A stretch of 64,000 bases of DNA, taken from positions 2,842,501 to 2,906,500 of the forward strand of contig NZ_JBBOWV010000001.1 of NCBI RefSeq assembly GCF_038007305.1, written 5' to 3'. This document shows positions 35,232 through 43,112 of this stretch, piece after piece. The stretch is from Solibacillus sp. FSL W7-1436 (lineage in GTDB: Bacteria > Bacillota > Bacilli > Bacillales_A > Planococcaceae). The number at the start of each line of letters is the position of its first letter. The first letter of the stretch is position 1. A model generated the notes under the pieces. The model was not told the origin of the DNA. It saw nothing but the letters and a program-made list of their open reading frames with translations, and ran no database searches. Both the position numbers and the translations under genes were made by a program.

Positions 35232-36161
35232 ATGAAAATCGAGGACTGGTTAAATAAAGAAACATCAACAATCGCAAATAAGTTAATCGACTATAACAAA
35301 AAACATATTGAAGTTGAAAAATCGATTGGATTCACTGGTCGTGATCAAATCCATCATATATTAGATAGTTTTTATGAGATTTTCTTCCCGACGATTTATA
35401 ATCAAGGTGTTGTCGATGAAACACGTACCCTGATGAAATTGAACAATAACCTTCGTCAATCAGCATTGGATTTGCGTGATATTATCGAAAAAGTATTAGT
35501 CTATCAAAACTTTGATAATTGTGATGGCCAATGCCGGGAAAAAGCGGATCATGTGGTGATGAAGTTAATGGACCGTTTCCCGGAAATCCGTGAAACGATT
35601 CAAACAGATATCCAGGCTGCTTATAACGGAGATCCGGCTGCTACATCAACAGAAGAAATCATGCTAAGCTACCCGTCGATCCGTGCTGTATTTATCCACC
35701 GTATCGCACATGAACTATATAAAATGGATGTAACAATCGTTCCGCGTATCATGTCAGAATATGCACACCAGTTAACAGGTATCGATATTCATCCAGGTGC
35801 GAAAATCGGACATTCGTTTTTCATTGACCATGGTACAGGTGTCGTAGTTGGAGAAACGTGCACAATCGGCAACAATGTTAAAATCTATCAAGGTGTGACG
35901 CTAGGCGCTTTAAGTTTCCCGCTTGATGAAAACGGAAACCCGATTAAAGGTGTAAAACGTCATCCGAATATTGAGGATAATGTTGTCATCTACGCAGGTG
36001 CTACAATTTTAGGCGGGAAAACGACAATTGGCCATGACACGGTGCTTGGCAGTAATATTTGGCTGACATATTCGGTTCCGCCATATTCACGTGTCTATAA
36101 CTCGCAGCCATCACCGAATATCAGCAATAGTAAAGAAGTTGTAATTGAGTACGAAATTTAA
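35232..36161 (+). CDS. epsC: serine O-acetyltransferase, EpsC type
   Basis: The 309-residue enzyme transfers acetyl from acetyl-CoA to serine, giving O-acetylserine for cysteine synthesis. It has a long N-terminal helical domain (1-160) and a C-terminal left-handed beta-helix of hexapeptide repeats (IDIHPGAKIGHSFFIDHGTGVVVGE pattern, with catalytic Asp/His in FIDHG and the HP-I motif in KRHPNIEDN). The long N-terminus separates it from the short CysE of Bacillus. AAAGGAG precedes the ATG; a TATAAT is at 35186-35191. It is a single gene with a terminator. Confidence 0.92.
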   Translation: MKIEDWLNKETSTIANKLIDYNKKHIEVEKSIGFTGRDQIHHILDSFYEIFFPTIYNQGVVDETRTLMKLNNNLRQSALDLRDIIEKVLVYQNFDNCDGQCREKADHVVMKLMDRFPEIRETIQTDIQAAYNGDPAATSTEEIMLSYPSIRAVFIHRIAHELYKMDVTIVPRIMSEYAHQLTGIDIHPGAKIGHSFFIDHGTGVVVGETCTIGNNVKIYQGVTLGALSFPLDENGNPIKGVKRHPNIEDNVVIYAGATILGGKTTIGHDTVLGSNIWLTYSVPPYSRVYNSQPSPNISNSKEVVIEYEI

Positions 36162-36171
36162 ACTGAATTTG

Positions 36172-36212
36172 AGCGAGGTGAAGTAATCAATATTTCACCT
36201 CGCTTTTATTTT
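36172..36212 (+). terminator. intrinsic terminator
   Basis: AGCGAGGTGAA (36172-36182) pairs with TTCACCTCGCT (36194-36204), followed by a T-rich run. Confidence 0.85.
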
Positions 36213-36244
36213 TGGTACATGCGAAATAATTTAATAATTTATTG

Positions 36245-36273
36245 TTGACCATTATTCATATCCATGATATATT
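36245..36273 (+). promoter_or_regulatory. sigma-A promoter of the YceI gene
   Basis: TTGACC (36245-36250), a 17-nt spacer, and TATATT (36268-36273). The first MhqR-like operator begins at the very next base. Confidence 0.75.
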
Positions 36274-36291
36274 TATCTCAAGTTCGAGATA
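36274..36291. promoter_or_regulatory. MhqR-like operator 1
   Basis: TATCTCAAGTTCGAGATA is an 18-bp palindrome close to the MhqR box known in Bacillus subtilis (TATCTCGAATTCGAGATA, from memory). It covers the expected transcription start of the YceI gene, a classic repressor position. Confidence 0.75.
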
Positions 36292-36320
36292 TTCAATTTC
36301 GAAATTTTATTTTGAGTATA

Positions 36321-36338
36321 TATCTTGAAATCGAGATA
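36321..36338. promoter_or_regulatory. MhqR-like operator 2
   Basis: TATCTTGAAATCGAGATA is a second copy, 47 bp downstream of operator 1 and directly before the YceI ribosome binding site. Confidence 0.7.
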
Positions 36339-36357
36339 AATTGGAGGAGAATTTAAA

Positions 36358-36885
36358 ATGACAACATTTACAGTCGATCAAACACACTCAGCAATCGGAT
36401 TTGAAGTAAAACATATGATGGTATCAAAAGTGAAAGGCCAATTCAATAACTATACGGCAAACGTTGAAGCGGCAGACTTAACGGATTTAACTACTGCATC
36501 AATCAACTTTGAACTGGAAGTAGCAAGCATCAATACAAACAATGAAGACCGCGATAACCACTTAAAATCAGCAGACTTCTTCAACACAGAAGAGTTTGGC
36601 AAAATCAGCTTTACAGCAACAAACATTGAAAAAGACGGCGATGACTACAAAGTAACGGGAGACTTAACAATTAAAGACGTAACTAAATCGGTAACTTTTG
36701 ATGTTGAATATGGTGGTAAAGGTACGAACCCATGGGGCGTTGAAGTATATGGTTTTGAAGCAGAAACAAAACTCAACCGTGAAGATTTCGGTTTAACATG
36801 GAATGCTGCTTTAGAAACAGGCGGAGTACTGGTAGGAAAAGATATTAAAATTAAAGTAGAGTTAGAATTAAACCCTGCTGCTTAA
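36358..36885 (+). CDS. YceI-family lipid-binding protein
   Basis: The 175-residue protein is a complete YceI domain (lipocalin-like beta-barrel), starting FTVDQTHSAIGFEVKHMM and containing RDNHLKSADFFNTEEFGKISF. YceI proteins bind polyisoprenoid or quinone-like lipids. Unlike many Gram-negative members it has no signal peptide, so it is cytoplasmic. AATTGGAGGAG precedes the ATG. Two MhqR-like operators surround its promoter and leader, which suggests induction by quinones together with the next genes. Confidence 0.93.
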   Translation: MTTFTVDQTHSAIGFEVKHMMVSKVKGQFNNYTANVEAADLTDLTTASINFELEVASINTNNEDRDNHLKSADFFNTEEFGKISFTATNIEKDGDDYKVTGDLTIKDVTKSVTFDVEYGGKGTNPWGVEVYGFEAETKLNREDFGLTWNAALETGGVLVGKDIKIKVELELNPAA

Positions 36886-36973
36886 TAATAATGAATGAAC
36901 TTGTAAGGATAAATTGTCAGTAAAACGGCAATAATGATTTACGTTGCTGATTAGAATGCATAAAAGTACAAAA

Positions 36974-37046
36974 TTAAAACTTGAGGGAGAAACTTCAATT
37001 ATTTATATGCATGCCTATATCAATCTATAAAATCCTCAAGTTTTAA
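36974..37046. repeat. 13-bp perfect inverted repeat around a putative promoter
   Basis: TTAAAACTTGAGG (36974-36986) and CCTCAAGTTTTAA (37034-37046) are perfect complements separated by 47 nt. Inside, TTGAGG (36981-36986), a 17-nt spacer and TATATG (37004-37009) could be the promoter of the FMN reductase gene. Confidence 0.6.
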
Positions 37047-37050
37047 TTGA

Positions 37051-37068
37051 TATCTTGAATTCAAGATA
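37051..37068. promoter_or_regulatory. MhqR-like operator 3
   Basis: TATCTTGAATTCAAGATA is a perfect 18-bp palindrome of the same type as operators 1 and 2, 18 nt before the FMN reductase ATG. Confidence 0.75.
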
Positions 37069-37086
37069 ATTGAAGGAGTGTAAGAA

Positions 37087-37680
37087 ATGGGATTCATCAG
37101 TAAACTATTCGGAAATAAGAAAGTGGAGGAAAATAAAGTGGAAAAATTAAACATCGGTATTATTTTAGGATCAACTCGTGAAGGTCGTGTAAGCCCTCAA
37201 GTTGGTGCATGGGTAAAAGAAATCGCAGATAAACGCGGCGATGCAAATTATACAATCATTGATATTGCGGATTTCAAATTGCCATTACTAGGCGAACCAG
37301 GTGGGGATGCATCAGGTGCTGCAGGCTGGTCTGAAGCAGTCGCAAAACAAGACGGATTTGTATTCATTGTTCAAGAATATAACCATTCGATTACAGGTGC
37401 ACTTAAAAATGCATTAGACTACTTACGTGATGAGTGGAACAATAAAGCAGCAGGTATCGTATCTTACGGTTCTGTCGGAGGAGCACGTGCTGCGGAACAT
37501 TTACGCGGTATTTTAGGTGAATTACTTGTAGCAGATGTACGTGTACACCCAGCTTTATCATTATTCACAGATTTCGAAAACGGTACAACTTTCAAACCGA
37601 AAGATGTACAGGCGGATTCTGTAAACCAAATGCTGGACCAAGTAATTCCATGGTCAAAAGCTTTAAAAACAATTCGTTAA
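37087..37680 (+). CDS. NADPH-dependent FMN reductase / quinone reductase
   Basis: The 197-residue flavoprotein has a flavodoxin-like fold with the FMN phosphate-binding loop GSTREGRVSPQ, then LPLLGEPGG and FVFIVQEYNHSITGALKNALDYL, typical of the NADPH-dependent FMN/quinone reductase family. It should reduce quinones or azo compounds by two electrons. Two starts are possible: ATG at 37087 after GAAGGAGTG and GTG at 37138 after GGAGGAAA; the first adds 17 residues (MGFISKLFGN) of unknown use. A perfect MhqR-like operator precedes it. Confidence 0.9.
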   Translation: MGFISKLFGNKKVEENKVEKLNIGIILGSTREGRVSPQVGAWVKEIADKRGDANYTIIDIADFKLPLLGEPGGDASGAAGWSEAVAKQDGFVFIVQEYNHSITGALKNALDYLRDEWNNKAAGIVSYGSVGGARAAEHLRGILGELLVADVRVHPALSLFTDFENGTTFKPKDVQADSVNQMLDQVIPWSKALKTIR

Positions 37681-37696
37681 TTGACGTTATCGGTCT

Positions 37697-37718
37697 GGCA
37701 CATGTTAAGGCATGTGCC
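37697..37718 (+). terminator. hairpin after the FMN reductase gene
   Basis: GGCACATG (37697-37704) pairs with CATGTGCC (37711-37718), but no good T run follows, so termination may be partial. Confidence 0.45.
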
Positions 37719-37736
37719 GGATTTATAATATAAAAA

Positions 37737-37764
37737 TTGGACAGAGTGTTTTATTAAATAAAAT
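37737..37764 (+). promoter_or_regulatory. putative promoter of the dioxygenase gene
   Basis: TTGGAC (37737-37742), a 16-nt spacer and TAAAAT (37759-37764). No MhqR-like palindrome was seen next to it. Confidence 0.4.
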
Positions 37765-37799
37765 GTTGTGTTCAGTTTTTAGGAATGGAGGAAATAAAT

Positions 37800-38738
37800 A
37801 TGAAAAAACATACAACGGGTATTCATCACATTACAGCAATCGTCGGTCATCCTCAGGAAAATGTCGATTTCTATGCAGGTGTTCTCGGATTACGACTTGT
37901 AAAGAAAACAGTCAATTTTGACGATCCTGGAACATATCATCTATATTTCGGAAATGAAGGCGGAGAACCAGGGACAATTATTACATTCTTTCCATGGCCT
38001 GCAGCATATCAAGGCAGAATCGGCGATGGTCAAGTTGGCGTGACAACATATGTTGTACCGGTGGGAGCAATGGAATTCTGGAAAGAACGCTTAACAAAAT
38101 TCAAGATACTATATAATGAAGCTATACGATTTGGGGAGAACTATTTACAATTTGATGATCCACATGGTCTGCACCTGGAAATTGTTGAACGTGATGGTGG
38201 ATCTTTAAACGGCTGGACGTTTGGTGGAATTTCTGCGGATGTAGCAATCAAAGGTTTTGGCGGTGCAATTTTATATTCATCAAAGCCGGAAGAAACAGTC
38301 AATACTCTAGTTGACGTGATGGGACTTGTTGAGGTTGGCCGTGAAGGAGACTTTGTAAGGTTAAAAGCAACAGCACCAATCGGAAATATCGTGGACGTAA
38401 AAATGACAGTCGGCGATCGTGGGACAATGGGTGTCGGTACCGTACATCATATTGCATGGCGTGCAAACGATGATCAAGATCATAAAGAGTGGCAGCAATA
38501 CGCAATGGATAAAGGACAGCATGTAACGGACATAAAAGACCGTAATTACTTCAATGCCATCTATTTCCGTGAATCGGGTGAAATTTTATTCGAAATCGCG
38601 ACAGACCCACCCGGATTTGCGCATGATGAAACACCGGAAACAATGGGCGAGCAGCTTAAGTTGCCTGTACAATATGAAGACTATCGAGACAGATTGGAAA
38701 GTTCGCTGTTCCCGATTAAAGTTAGAGAGTTAGAATAG
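37800..38738 (+). CDS. ring-cleaving dioxygenase, VOC family (MhqA/MhqO-like)
   Basis: The 312-residue protein has two vicinal-oxygen-chelate (glyoxalase/bleomycin-type) modules: TTGIHHITAIVG at the start and GTVHHIAWRAND in the second half, with metal ligands His and the C-terminal Glu in EILFEIATDPPGF. It resembles the MhqA/MhqE/MhqO proteins of Bacillus, which protect against hydroquinones and catechols by ring cleavage. The ATG at 37800 follows GGAGG at 8 nt; the upstream frame (five codons) is not needed. It fits with the quinone reductase and YceI genes upstream. Confidence 0.92.
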   Translation: MKKHTTGIHHITAIVGHPQENVDFYAGVLGLRLVKKTVNFDDPGTYHLYFGNEGGEPGTIITFFPWPAAYQGRIGDGQVGVTTYVVPVGAMEFWKERLTKFKILYNEAIRFGENYLQFDDPHGLHLEIVERDGGSLNGWTFGGISADVAIKGFGGAILYSSKPEETVNTLVDVMGLVEVGREGDFVRLKATAPIGNIVDVKMTVGDRGTMGVGTVHHIAWRANDDQDHKEWQQYAMDKGQHVTDIKDRNYFNAIYFRESGEILFEIATDPPGFAHDETPETMGEQLKLPVQYEDYRDRLESSLFPIKVRELE

Positions 38739-38755
38739 TAGTGTGATAAGAACAG

Positions 38756-38790
38756 GGGGTTACTCAGTTTTACTTGAGTAGCCCCTTTTA
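38756..38790. terminator. terminator between dioxygenase and GNAT genes
   Basis: GGGGTTACTCA pairs with TGAGTAGCCCC (one mismatch), followed by TTTT. The genes on the two sides converge. Confidence 0.8.
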
Positions 38791-38794
38791 TATG

Positions 38795-39310
38795 TTAAAG
38801 GAATTTAGCCATGTAGAGTTCATTTACATATTGTCCGTCAATCAGTAAAGAATTTCTTTTCACGCCTTCAACTTCAAACCCCATTTTCTTATAAAGATGG
38901 ATAGCTTGTTCATTATATTCAATAACGGTTAATTCCAGTCGGTGTAGCTGCGACTTCTTTGCCCATTGAATCATATAGTCGAACAAAGCGGTACCAATGC
39001 CTTTACCGCGACTTTTACTATGTACACCGACAGCAATCTGTGCCCTGTGAGAAGTACGGGATAACGATTCAGCCTTTAAAAGAAGATAACCTAAAATCTC
39101 ATTCTCGTGTTCTGCAATAAAGAAACCCGATGTTGGTGTCTGATTTATGGAACTGATTAATTTGCTTAAAGAAGCTGGTGCCAAGGTTCTTTCATCGGGT
39201 GCAAAGAGCATAAATCCGGACTGTTCCGCATCTTTCATCACTTCAAGAATTTGTGATGTATCACCTTCGTTCGCTTTTCTGATTATACTTTTTACGCGGA
39301 TTGTGTTCAT
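38795..39310 (-). CDS. GNAT-family N-acetyltransferase
   Basis: The 171-residue protein has the acetyl-CoA binding segment IAVGVHSKSRGKGIGTALFDYMI (motif A, R/Q-x-x-G-x-G/A) and the C-terminal YKKMGFEVEG motif of GNAT enzymes of the RimI/phosphinothricin type. The substrate is unknown. The frame is open to 39319, but that GTG is within the AGGAGGTG ribosome binding site; the ATG at 39310 has the right spacing. Confidence 0.9.
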   Translation of the reverse strand: MNTIRVKSIIRKANEGDTSQILEVMKDAEQSGFMLFAPDERTLAPASLSKLISSINQTPTSGFFIAEHENEILGYLLLKAESLSRTSHRAQIAVGVHSKSRGKGIGTALFDYMIQWAKKSQLHRLELTVIEYNEQAIHLYKKMGFEVEGVKRNSLLIDGQYVNELYMAKFL

Positions 39311-39410
39311 CGCATTCACCTCCTTCTTATTGTAATAAAATTATATCATTTCCAGAATATATAAATTAAACTGAAATTAATATCGCGATAAACTTTAAAG
39401 GGGTCTGAAA

Positions 39411-40739
39411 ATGAAACTATTAAAAAACGGGTTTGTAGTAGACATGGAAACAGGCGAGTTTAACAGACAGGATGTTTATATTGAAAATAATAAAATAGTA
39501 AAAGTTGCGCCTCATCTTCAAATTGATAATATTGAAGTATTGGATTTTACGAATAAATGGCTAATACCGGGATTGATTGATATGCATGTCCATATAAAAA
39601 AACACTTTGCCAATTACTTCACAGCAGCAGGCATTACAACGGTTCGCAATACTGCAGGGAGCATTATTGAACTGAAACCATTTATCGATGCGAATGGAAG
39701 TGAAATGGAACCGCGCGTAATTTCTGCAGACCGTATGATCGACGGTCCACCAGGTTTGTGGGGAGACGATACGGCCTATAATCTCAATGTCGACAATGCA
39801 GATCTTGCAAGACAGGAAGTGGCGCGGCAAGTAGAGCTTGGGGCACATTTTATCAAAGTTTACGGCTGGCTTGATCCTGAATATATGGAAACAGTTGTTG
39901 AAGAAGCACGTAAACACAATCTGGAAGTAAGCAGTGATTTAATTTATTCCAAAAAAGTGGATGCCCTGCTTGCGGCACATATAGGGATTGATTGGCTGGA
40001 ACATTGCTCTGGTATTATTCAAGCAATGTATCCACAGTGGACAATGGATGCGCCGAAAGATGTCTGGGAATCAATTCCGTGGGAGCAGCCGGATGAACAA
40101 CTGATAGAAAACGTATGCAGAAAATTAATGGAAAAGAATATTAAGCTTTGTCCAACAATTGTTTTATATGATCAGATGCGGTTAGCAGATCAATATTGGA
40201 CAACGAATCATGAAGTAGTTGATCATATGGAAAACAGTGACTTCTTATTTAACCACTGGCCACAAGCAGCACAGGCAAAACAAGGCCAGGATACGATAGG
40301 TATTCAAACAAAAACGATTCAAAAAATTGCCTATACGTATTATAAGATGGGTGGTACTGTCGTGACTGGTACAGATACTCCTGCAGGAATCTATACATAT
40401 CCGGGCTTTGCATTGCACCGTGAGCTTCAGCTGTTTGTTGATGCCGGATTCACACCATTAGAGGCTCTTCAGCAAGCTACAATTAATGCAGCGAAAGCAT
40501 TGAACACGGCGGATTTAGGAGATATAAAAGAAGGGTTTACTGCGGATCTATTAATTTTGAATGAAAATCCTCTTAGCAATATAGAAAATACAATGAAAAT
40601 CGATCGGATAGTAAAGGACGGAAACCTGTATACGATTCCCGAGCTGCTTGAAAATATTCCGACTGAGCAAGAGATGAACGATTATATAAACGAATTGATA
40701 CAAACTTTCGAAGAACTAGGATTAAATGCAGGAAATTAG
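39411..40739 (+). CDS. amidohydrolase-family metalloenzyme
   Basis: The 442-residue enzyme has the amidohydrolase superfamily layout: small beta-sandwich at the ends and a TIM barrel with metal ligands in IDMHVHIKKHF, a mid-barrel Lys region (HFIKVYGW), a His in WLEHCSG and a catalytic Asp in VTGTDTPAG. It resembles imidazolonepropionase/prolidase-like hydrolases acting on cyclic amides or peptides. There is no signal peptide. The substrate is unknown. AAAGGGG precedes the ATG. Confidence 0.9.
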   Translation: MKLLKNGFVVDMETGEFNRQDVYIENNKIVKVAPHLQIDNIEVLDFTNKWLIPGLIDMHVHIKKHFANYFTAAGITTVRNTAGSIIELKPFIDANGSEMEPRVISADRMIDGPPGLWGDDTAYNLNVDNADLARQEVARQVELGAHFIKVYGWLDPEYMETVVEEARKHNLEVSSDLIYSKKVDALLAAHIGIDWLEHCSGIIQAMYPQWTMDAPKDVWESIPWEQPDEQLIENVCRKLMEKNIKLCPTIVLYDQMRLADQYWTTNHEVVDHMENSDFLFNHWPQAAQAKQGQDTIGIQTKTIQKIAYTYYKMGGTVVTGTDTPAGIYTYPGFALHRELQLFVDAGFTPLEALQQATINAAKALNTADLGDIKEGFTADLLILNENPLSNIENTMKIDRIVKDGNLYTIPELLENIPTEQEMNDYINELIQTFEELGLNAGN

Positions 40740-40844
40740 GTTTATTCAATAAGGTAAGAGGGGAACTTCTATTATCGAATATGTTGTGATGTATTTGGAG
40801 AGATTAGATGTAAGTAATTACACGTAAAGGGGCTCTGAAATGAC

Positions 40845-41324
40845 ATGAGAAATAACAGCGACATAGAAGTTTCACGCCGGAACATGTGGTCAGGAATCTT
40901 GTTTGGCGTAGGTTTGATTGCCTTTATTGATGAAACCGTTTTTCACCAGTTGTTAAGATGGCATCACTTTTACGATAAATCGACAACGGATATCGGATTA
41001 ATTTCCGATGGTATTTTTCATGCCTTCAGCTGGTTTGCTACGATAGCCGGGTTATTTTTATTTGCAGATCTGCGCCGGAGAAATGGTCTGTTCTTTCAAC
41101 GATGGCTTGGCGGCGTATTATTAGGGGTTGGAGTATTCCAACTGTATGACGGCATCATTCAGCATAAATGGATGCGAATTCACCAAATCCGATACGTGGA
41201 CAATGTCATTGTATACGATATTGTGTGGAATGTCGGTGCTCTGATTATTTTACTAATCGGTATTTATCTATTATTCCGTACATCAAAAAACAGTACTTTA
41301 AAAGAGAAGACTGCAAATGAATAG
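40845..41324 (+). CDS. DUF2243 membrane protein
   Basis: The 159-residue protein has four membrane helices and the DUF2243 pattern (GILFGVGLIAFIDETVFHQLLRWHHFYDK; GVGVFQLYDGIIQHKWMRIHQIR), rich in conserved His. DUF2243 genes often stand beside CtaG-like genes, as here (8-nt overlap), so it may help build or insert copper/haem into a terminal oxidase; that is inference. The ribosome binding site AAAGGGG is rather far (12 nt) from the ATG. Confidence 0.85.
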   Translation: MRNNSDIEVSRRNMWSGILFGVGLIAFIDETVFHQLLRWHHFYDKSTTDIGLISDGIFHAFSWFATIAGLFLFADLRRRNGLFFQRWLGGVLLGVGVFQLYDGIIQHKWMRIHQIRYVDNVIVYDIVWNVGALIILLIGIYLLFRTSKNSTLKEKTANE

Positions 41325-42165
41325 CCTTTACTTACTGCATAGTCATGGACATAGTGCTGTGAATCATTCAGTACCTGCTATTAACCTTCAATTTTTGCTC
41401 GGGGTCATTTTCATATTTTTATTAGTTGCATATTTGACAGCAGCACTCATAACAAATCGGCGCTATAAGAAATGGCCCGTTTCCCGTACGATTTGCTGGA
41501 CAATAGGAATGGGGATTGCACTTGCTGCAGTTGTCGGACCGTTGGGCAACAGTGCTCATACTAACTTTACGGCACATATGGTGAGCCACTTATTTTTAAG
41601 TATGGTCGCACCAATTTTTATGGCAATTGCCAGGCCGATCACTTTGCTGCTCAGAACAGTAAACACAACATTAGCACGTAAGCTGACGTCCATTTTAAAA
41701 AGCCGCCTGCTAAAATTCGTTTCGCATCCGATTACAGCCGCTGTATTGAATGTGGGCGGACTTTGGCTGCTGTATACAACAGATTTGTTTGTTTACATGC
41801 ATGACAATCCGTTTGTCGCCTTATTTATACATTTGCATTTTTTCATTGCAGGCTATGTTTTTACGATATCAATTATTTATTTCGATCCGGTCTACCATCA
41901 ATATTCCTACCGGTTCCGGGCAGCAGTTTTAATTCTTGCAATTGCCGGTCATGATATTTTGTCGAAGTATATGTATGCGAATCCGCCAGCGGGAGTTTCA
42001 CAGCAAGAGGCGGAAATGGGAAGTATGGTCATGTACTATGCAGGGGATTGGATAGAGGTCGCCCTCATTATAATTTTCTGCTGGCAATGGTACAAATCGG
42101 CAAAGCCAAGCAAAAATTTTGCCGAGGAGTACAACAGCAAGAAACGGGTTACTGTGAGTGAATGA
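41317..42165 (+). CDS. CtaG-like cytochrome c oxidase assembly protein
   Basis: The 282-residue membrane protein has seven or so helices and the caa3_CtaG features: His-rich N-terminus (LHSHGHSAVNH), AHMVSHLFLSMVAPIF, and LHFFIAGYVF with conserved His. This family is needed for assembly of caa3-type cytochrome oxidase, probably in copper delivery to the Cu(A)/Cu(B) sites. It overlaps the DUF2243 gene by 8 nt. No oxidase subunit genes are in the window. A strong terminator follows. Confidence 0.88.
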   Translation: MNSLYLLHSHGHSAVNHSVPAINLQFLLGVIFIFLLVAYLTAALITNRRYKKWPVSRTICWTIGMGIALAAVVGPLGNSAHTNFTAHMVSHLFLSMVAPIFMAIARPITLLLRTVNTTLARKLTSILKSRLLKFVSHPITAAVLNVGGLWLLYTTDLFVYMHDNPFVALFIHLHFFIAGYVFTISIIYFDPVYHQYSYRFRAAVLILAIAGHDILSKYMYANPPAGVSQQEAEMGSMVMYYAGDWIEVALIIIFCWQWYKSAKPSKNFAEEYNSKKRVTVSE

Positions 42166-42184
42166 AAATATTACACATTAAATA

Positions 42185-42229
42185 AAATGCACACCACTAA
42201 ATGAAAATTTTAGTGATGTGCATTTTTTT
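42185..42229 (+). terminator. intrinsic terminator
   Basis: AAATGCACACCACTAA pairs with TTAGTGATGTGCATTT (one mismatch), followed by a T run. Confidence 0.88.
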
Positions 42230-42462
42230 GGAAATTAATATTTTGCCAAAATGTAATATAGGCTGCTTATATTTAATCTATAATTCATAAACTCTTAAAA
42301 ATATATGCCCAGATTATTTCATGTAGTTATCTAATGTTAGAAAACAGGCTAATTTCCCGAAAATAATTCCTAGTTATACATTAGATATTAGTCTATAGTC
42401 ATTTCCAACTAAAGCATAAGTTAGGGAGGTAACACAAAATAAAAAAAGGAGGTGTTTACTTT

Positions 42463-42834
42463 ATGTCAAACAGAAGTAATGCAAATGCTGCCAATAATGT
42501 CGAAGTAAATCAATTTCAGGATCAGGGGTTATTTATTCGTAATTCCCATACTGTTGATGTAACACAAACGGAAGTTCAAGGACTTTTGCTAGTTCAAGCT
42601 GCCCTGCAAGCTGCTATTGAAGCTGCCATTATAGTATTAGGGTCAAACGAAAATGCTGATGTGCAAAATCTTCAAAGAATAGCTCAAAGCTTAGAAGTCA
42701 CACAATCTGAATCACAAAGAGTTGCTATTATTGACTCGGATGGAATTACTGTAAGACAAACAGAAGTTCAAATTGACGCAGTCGTTCAGGCCACTATTCA
42801 ATTATTAGGTCAGTTAGCTTTAAAATTCGGCTAA
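42463..42834 (+). CDS. spore coat protein, CotX/CotV-like
   Basis: The 123-residue protein carries two copies of the spore coat X/V motif: LFIRNSHTVDVTQTEVQGLLLVQAALQAAI (residues 23-52) and VAIIDSDGITVRQTEVQIDAVVQATIQLL (from about residue 86). CotX/CotV proteins are in the insoluble crust/outer coat. Here the domain stands alone with a short Asn-rich N-terminus. An AAAGGAGGTG ribosome binding site precedes the ATG. Expression in the late mother cell (sigma-K) would be expected, but I could not find a clear sigma-K promoter in the 232-nt upstream spacer. Confidence 0.85.
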   Translation: MSNRSNANAANNVEVNQFQDQGLFIRNSHTVDVTQTEVQGLLLVQAALQAAIEAAIIVLGSNENADVQNLQRIAQSLEVTQSESQRVAIIDSDGITVRQTEVQIDAVVQATIQLLGQLALKFG

Positions 42835-42879
42835 AAAGAAATGCCCATTTTTTTTATAATATCAAAAACATACTAACAT

Positions 42880-42921
42880 TAGTAGTACAAACCAAGGCCA
42901 TGGTTTGTGCTACTATTTTTT
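42880..42921 (+). terminator. terminator of the CotX-like gene
   Basis: TAGTAGTACAAACCA pairs with TGGTTTGTGCTACTA (one G-T pair), followed by a run of T. Confidence 0.88.
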
Positions 42922-42928
42922 TATAGTA

Positions 42929-43000
42929 GAAGTGAAGAAAAGCCGACCAGCCCCTGGGACCATTTGTGAGTCCGTTTAAAAAAACCGGCTAACTTCACGC
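42929..43000 (+). ncRNA. candidate IS110 bridge RNA (5' stem-loop)
   Basis: Upstream of the transposase, GTGAAG-AAA-AGCCG (42932-42945) can pair with CGGCT-AA-CTTCAC (42986-42998), enclosing a 40-nt loop that holds a second hairpin (GGAC 42957-42960 with GTCC 42970-42973). IS110-group elements are known to encode a bridge RNA in the non-coding segment upstream of the transposase, with internal loops that pair with target and donor DNA. The 3' end of the RNA may extend towards 43100. Placement fits; the loops have not been matched to DNA ends. Confidence 0.45.
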
Positions 43001-43112
43001 CCTTATATGAATCAGTTTAGTATGTTGGGTCCAAAGAGATCGTGTATAAGAAAGTGGAATCGATAAGGTATTGTGAAGGCTTCTATGACTGGCTAAAAAG
43101 GAGAATGAAATC

